A DNA stretch of 64,000 bases from Leishmania mexicana MHOM/GT/2001/U1103 (lineage: Eukaryota; Euglenozoa; Kinetoplastea; Trypanosomatida; Trypanosomatidae): contig NC_018318.1 of NCBI RefSeq assembly GCF_000234665.1, forward strand, positions 533,773 through 597,772, in the 5' to 3' direction. The position numbers and the translations under genes are program-made. This document shows, piece by piece, positions 59,545-64,000 of this stretch (the first letter of the stretch is position 1; each line of letters starts with the position of its first letter). The notes under the pieces are model-generated. The model saw only the letters and a program-made list of their open reading frames with translations. It had not been told where the DNA came from and did no database searches.

Positions 59545-61875
59545 GACTGCTGAGCAGCATCTAGCCTAGCACACGTTGGTTGTCGAACGTGCGCCTCTCA
59601 CACCGCAGGACTTTTCCAGTGCGCAGGAAAGAGGGAGTCGGTTGTGGAAGTCGTGCGCACTGAGGGGGGCTGCCTCTTCCTTTCGTCTGACCTTCGACAC
59701 TTGACTCTGCTTTCTCTGGACATGCATGCAAAAATGCGCCAAATGTACATGACTATCTATTAACGGTCGCATTTATGCACACACTTCTTGTGTTGGTGTT
59801 GTACATTGTGTTGCCTGATTGATTCGCTGTCGTGGGTGCCACTGACCGTTTTGACTGCCTTTTCGTGCATGTATGCGTTTGTATGGCGGTGTGTCAGCGT
59901 TCCTGCTGGTTTCTGCGCTCCCTTTCCTTTTTTGTTGTGATTTCCCTGTACTCTCTCTGAGGCTGAATTCTTCCCTTTCCCATCAACTCTATGTTTCTGT
60001 TCATGGGTGCTTGATTGTGTGTGGCTGCGTGTGTGTGTGTGTGCATGTGTGCGATTGCTGAAAACTAGGTGGCACCGCTCTGTGTCGGCCGATTCTCTTG
60101 TGGATGTGGGATTCTCATGTATTAGGAGTGGTAGAAGCGTGACCCGCTTGTGTATCTGCGCTAAACGACATCGCCGCCTATCTCTTGTTGCCATAGTGGT
60201 GGCGTGACGGGTGAAGAACACAGCACTGGGAATATGCTCTCGTTCTCTCTTTTTGACCGTTTCGATGGTTCTCCCTGTACATCTCGATAATCGTGCAAAA
60301 TCATCCCCCATTCTGACCCTATCGCACGCCTCCCCACATCTCGAGAATTTGTGTTCGCTGTACCCTTTCGAGTTCCCTCCTCTTTCCTTTCTTTTTGCTG
60401 TTGTCTTCGAATACCTGTACGGAATCCTTCTTTTGTACTTTTTTTTACCTTTTTCTTTCTGTGTCGTTGGCGAGCTGTATGCGCTCTTGTTCTCACGCTT
60501 CGTTGTCGTGGATGTGTATCTTTGCAATTGTAGTAAAGATGTTGGCCGTGCTGTGCAGAGAGGTGATGTGAGACCGCAATCGAATCGTTTTGTCCAGCGA
60601 GCGTGGAGGCCGAGGAGGGTGCTGCCTCTACTCTCTCGATCCTCTCCGTAAAATTCAGCAGAGGAGCAAACTGAGCAAACGCCTGTGCTCTGTGTCATAG
60701 GCGCTGTACGGCGAGTCCTCATCGTTGCTGGTTTGTTCCCACGGTTGGCGGAAGGAAGAAATCGAAGGGACAAGAAAGACGGCCACGTAGACAAACAGGA
60801 AGCGTAGAACAATGAGAAGCAGCGGAAGAAAAAGAAATGAGGAAGGCTATCGTTTCGATTATTTTACCGTAGTTTGTTTAGGACACCACCCTTCCTCTCT
60901 TTTGGACGGGCTGTGGATGCAGCTCCACTCACTCACACACGCCCCGATCTTCTCCGTCTTGTTTGTGTGTTAGCAGTGACTCTTGGAACGGTTCCGCGCC
61001 TTCTTCTGCTTGTCGCTTGCTTTATCCTTTGCATGTTTTTTTTGTACGTTTGTCATCTTTCCCCGTCTCTTTTTTTCTTTGTCAGGCCCGATTCCCTTCG
61101 ACGCAAGCGGACACTTCGTTTGTTTCTGATGTTTGATTCTTTTCTTCATTTCGTGCACGTCTTTATATGTGGGGACTAGCCTGTCTCACCTTGTCGGCCC
61201 TTTCGTCCCTTTGTTGGACGTCTCGGTCTATGTCCTCCTCGTCTCTCGTTCAGCACGTTGTCATTTTTCTTTCTGGTTTCTTCTCTTCGCTCACTCTTTT
61301 TCTTTCTCTCTGTGTGTGTGTGTATGCCCTTGCCTGACGCTCCCAGAAACTCTTTCCCATGCGCAGCTGTGAAAGTCATGCCTTGATCTTCTTTTGAACC
61401 TGGCCACAAGGACACCCATTTCAACTCTGAGCCACTCCTCCTCCCTGGCACAGGCTTGCCCACACAGCCGCTGTGGTAAGGCACCGGGAAACCGAGACCC
61501 GCCCGAGTGCGGATGGGTAGAGGGATGTACGCATGTCAGGGGCCGCCATGCAAAAGGCTCTCTTCCACCCTTTCTCCACGCTCTTCTTTTGTACGCTCCA
61601 CAGAGGGTGTCAAGGGTGGCTGATTGTTCTTCGCCCCCTCCCCCTCTCTAACGCCCGCCAGGCGCAGAGCAAAGAACCGACGCTGTGACCTCCATGCTGT
61701 CCCAACTTTACGTATGCGGCCCTCTCCCCTCCCCTTTCTCGCCTGCCGCTCACCTTGACTGCTCTTTTTCTCATCACGTACACTGCCGATGCGCGGTGGC
61801 TAACAGTGAAGTCTTTGTGAGTGCGTGTGTGGGTGTATGTGCCTGCCCTCTGCTCTTCAGCTCTGTGCACACAGG
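59545..61875. other. Intergenic region before VAC14
   Basis: About 2.3 kb, no supported gene. The + strand is T-rich with GT runs (~60033-60046 and ~61311-61324). A 350-codon open frame on the minus strand reflects this composition (Lys/Arg/Thr-rich, no domain). Confidence 0.5.
61859..61860 (+). promoter_or_regulatory. Predicted trans-splice acceptor, VAC14
   Basis: AG after TGCCCTCTGCTCTTC, 15 nt before the ATG at 61876. It lies downstream of the ATG at 61837, which would be removed from the mature mRNA. Confidence 0.55.
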
Positions 61876-63933
61876 ATGACCGATCTACTCGCCTTACAAA
61901 TGACGCGCAAGGCCCTCATCGAAGGGAAGGCCGATGCCCGCACCAGGGCTGCACAGGCGATCTCATCACGAACCTCACAACTGTACAAGGATGTGCCCAC
62001 CGCCGAGGCGGAAGAAGTGGTAGTGCTCGAATTACGCGGTGTCGAAGAGCAGCTGCTGCGCAGCACTGCAGCAGTCTACCGCCGGGCCGGCCTCCTATGC
62101 ATACGTGCGGTGTGTGCTGGTCTTCCGCCGCAACCACTGGGCAGCGACCTGCTCATGGACTTACTTTGTCCTGTGCTGCACAGCATGGGCGACGCGGACC
62201 CGATTGTCCGCATTGCCGCCATCGAAGCGTGCTACGAACTTGTGCGCCACCACGGGGCAGAGGCGTGGAGGGCGCGATTCACGGACCTCTTCACTGCACT
62301 CTCCATCGCTGTGAGCGACCGCGACAAGCGCGTGTTTCTGCTAGCTGAGGAGGTCTCGTGTACACTAAAAGAGTCGGTGAGCCGTAACGGCGCTTCTGCG
62401 GTGGACATGAACACCTTTGCCTCCTTTGTGTCCGACACGCTAGGCAACTACACGTCGACGTCGGGACCGCTTGTGGTCGACGTGGGCGCGGCCGTGTCTC
62501 AGTGGGTCCTTCAGTGGCTGCGGTTTGTGCTGGAACTGCCGGGCTGCCACTTCGCCGCCTCCATGGCGTCGCTCCTTCGCGTACTGCTCGCCGCCTCTGT
62601 CAGCAACGACACGAACGTGTTTGACATCCTGCATGAATGCCGGCACGGTGTCTCACAACACTATTCCGCCGAGACAGCAGCGGATGTATGCGAGGTAGTG
62701 GGGGCCTTGTGTACATGTGTACACGACACAACATCTGCACGGACGCGCGTGTTCTGCCTGGAGTGGTTGTCAGAGCTCATCCACCTCGCAATTCATGACG
62801 ACATTTTCCAACGCCACGTGCCCCGTGTTCTGCAGGCGACACTGCCTGAGCTGAGCTCGGTCGATGGCTCCACACATGCAGCGGCCGTCACCACTAACCA
62901 GGAGGTGCAACACGCGATTGTGTCTGTCGGGGACGGCGTGTCGGCCGGAGTGATAGACCTGCTTTTTCGGAGCGTATTGGAGATGCTTGACAGCGGTGCT
63001 GGGGAGGAGACGCTCATTGGCGGACTAGAATGGCTCCTTGTCCTGCACCACCTTGCGCCTGCGACGTCGGAGAATCTACTTTGTAACGTGCTAGGGCGGA
63101 TTACCATGTTGCTCGACGTCGCTTCAGAGAACGTGGCCCTCCGAGGCACCGAGGTGGCATGCGTGCTCACGAACAACGGCCACTTTTCGGATCTGGTGCA
63201 GCTCGTGCTGCAGCGGCTGTTGCACCACAATTACGATGGGCAGCTGCTGCGGCGCTTCCCCGATATCGTGCGCCGGTTACACACGCTGCGCAGCGGGATC
63301 GAGGAGGAGGGCTTCAGAGAGGGCGTGCTCGTCCACTTCGCACGGGCGTTGTCTGACATGACCGACTTGCGATTTGTGAGCAAGGTGGTGCTCTCCCTCC
63401 AAGCCATGCTGGCCACCTTCCCTGAGCTTGATGATGTTCGGACACTGCTGCGCCGCGGGCTGACAAACGCAGACACGGCGGAGATGTTCTCGACGCTGCT
63501 GCCGTGCTGGCGATACAACGCTGTAGCGCTGCTGTCGCTGGGACTGCTGTGTCGTCACTTCGTCTTCACCCGGCGCATCTGTGAGCATCTCGGGGAGGTT
63601 GAGATGTCTGTTGCCACGTACGTGCAGCTCGATCACTTGGTGCAACAACTAGAGTCGTCTACCTTCACCTTTTTGCGCGTGTCCCTGTTGCACCCCGCAG
63701 CATGTCCGGCGCTGGTGCAGACGCTCTACGTACTGCTCCTTCTCCTTCCGCAATCGTCACCTCATTATGCGGTGCTTTCCCGTCGCCTGCAGCCTGTCAC
63801 AGTGCTGGTGCAGCTGGACAAGGTGGCCCCCGAGCCCCTCGCAACAGCAGCCCAGGTCGAGGTCTCTGCCGCCCATTGGGGCCAATACATATCTGCTCAA
63901 GAAGCGCTTCTGCAGTATGAGCAAACGTTGTGA
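61876..63933 (+). CDS. VAC14: VAC14-like HEAT-repeat scaffold of the PIKfyve complex
   Basis: 685 residues, slightly shorter than human VAC14. HEAT-type helices run throughout. Conserved features include the N-terminal RRAGLLCIRAV helix, then PVLHSMGDADPIVRIAAIEACYEL spread over residues ~100-125, the DVGAAVSQWVLQWLRFVLELPG block, RVFCLEWLSELIH, GLEWLLVLHHLAP, and a C-terminal LLPQSSPHYAVLSRRLQ close to the LLPQSSAFQLLSHRLQ segment of animal VAC14. VAC14 holds the lipid kinase Fab1/PIKfyve and the phosphatase Fig4 together to make and turn over PI(3,5)P2 on late endosomes and lysosomes. Start chosen by the predicted splice acceptor; an in-frame ATG 39 nt upstream lies before it. Confidence 0.88.
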   Translation: MTDLLALQMTRKALIEGKADARTRAAQAISSRTSQLYKDVPTAEAEEVVVLELRGVEEQLLRSTAAVYRRAGLLCIRAVCAGLPPQPLGSDLLMDLLCPVLHSMGDADPIVRIAAIEACYELVRHHGAEAWRARFTDLFTALSIAVSDRDKRVFLLAEEVSCTLKESVSRNGASAVDMNTFASFVSDTLGNYTSTSGPLVVDVGAAVSQWVLQWLRFVLELPGCHFAASMASLLRVLLAASVSNDTNVFDILHECRHGVSQHYSAETAADVCEVVGALCTCVHDTTSARTRVFCLEWLSELIHLAIHDDIFQRHVPRVLQATLPELSSVDGSTHAAAVTTNQEVQHAIVSVGDGVSAGVIDLLFRSVLEMLDSGAGEETLIGGLEWLLVLHHLAPATSENLLCNVLGRITMLLDVASENVALRGTEVACVLTNNGHFSDLVQLVLQRLLHHNYDGQLLRRFPDIVRRLHTLRSGIEEEGFREGVLVHFARALSDMTDLRFVSKVVLSLQAMLATFPELDDVRTLLRRGLTNADTAEMFSTLLPCWRYNAVALLSLGLLCRHFVFTRRICEHLGEVEMSVATYVQLDHLVQQLESSTFTFLRVSLLHPAACPALVQTLYVLLLLLPQSSPHYAVLSRRLQPVTVLVQLDKVAPEPLATAAQVEVSAAHWGQYISAQEALLQYEQTL

Positions 63934-64000
63934 GGTTGGCGAAGGGCACCCCCGCGTAGGCAAGCAGGGAAGACTCTCGCCATCTTTTCCTCTCTTCGTT
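63934..64000. other. Window end, VAC14 3' flank
   Basis: 67 bp after the VAC14 stop; nothing to call. Confidence 0.6.

Noticed and set aside
59760..60812. 350-codon minus-strand ORF
   Set aside because: A T-rich + strand yields few stops on the other strand; the translation is Lys/Arg/Thr/His-rich low complexity.
1..64000. CRISPR arrays, bacterial promoters, ribosome binding sites, terminators
   Set aside because: None seen and not expected in a kinetoplastid nuclear genome; the repeats are microsatellites and SIDERs.

Overview
The window is nuclear DNA from a kinetoplastid, almost certainly a Leishmania species. All convincing genes are intronless and lie on the + strand, as expected for one polycistronic transcription unit. 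Coding DNA is GC-rich, and the spacers are pyrimidine-, GT- and AT-rich. Several start codons sit just downstream of a polypyrimidine tract plus AG, the signature of spliced-leader trans-splicing. The order SHMT, DnaJ-TPR, front-end desaturase, INO1, double-length TyrRS matches what I remember of Leishmania chromosome 14. That is recollection, not a search, and I cannot name the species.

Layout. 0.6-3.9 kb: an STE11/MAPKKK-like kinase. 5.1-12.3 kb: a tandem array of two apparently identical copies of an SPF45-like (UHM) RNA-binding protein gene separated and flanked by three SIDER2-like retroposons, with a 100-N assembly gap inside the array. 12.9-14.3 kb: cytosolic-type serine hydroxymethyltransferase, followed by an inverted SIDER. 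16.7-18.4 kb: an ER-type TPR-DnaJ protein. 20.5-21.7 kb: a front-end fatty acid desaturase. 23.1-24.9 kb: a dynein light-intermediate-chain-like protein. 26.1-26.8 kb: a broken folate/biopterin (BT1-family) transporter relic. 27.4-29.0 kb: inositol-3-phosphate synthase. 32.0-34.0 kb: tyrosyl-tRNA synthetase. 34.8-38.8 kb: an unknown protein, a p24/TMED cargo receptor and a small two-helix membrane protein. 38.8-43.4 kb: a gene-poor stretch with one intact SIDER, one decayed SIDER and a coding relic. 43.4-63.9 kb: a NEK kinase, an unknown helical protein, CFAP44, a C2-domain protein with glutamate-rich repeats, and VAC14.

How the genes relate. The neighbours do not form a pathway operon; kinetoplastid units carry unrelated genes. 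Themes present are flagellum and cytoskeleton (CFAP44, NEK, dynein LIC), secretory and endolysosomal traffic (p24, VAC14, DnaJ-TPR), lipid and one-carbon metabolism (desaturase, INO1, SHMT, the folate transporter relic) and RNA processing or translation (SPF45-like, TyrRS). Without gene-specific promoters, dosage and 3' UTR elements set expression. That makes the SIDER-bounded gene duplication the most informative feature. The middle SIDER looks like a recombinant of the two outer ones, although one base does not fit a simple crossover, and the assembly gap leaves the true copy number open.
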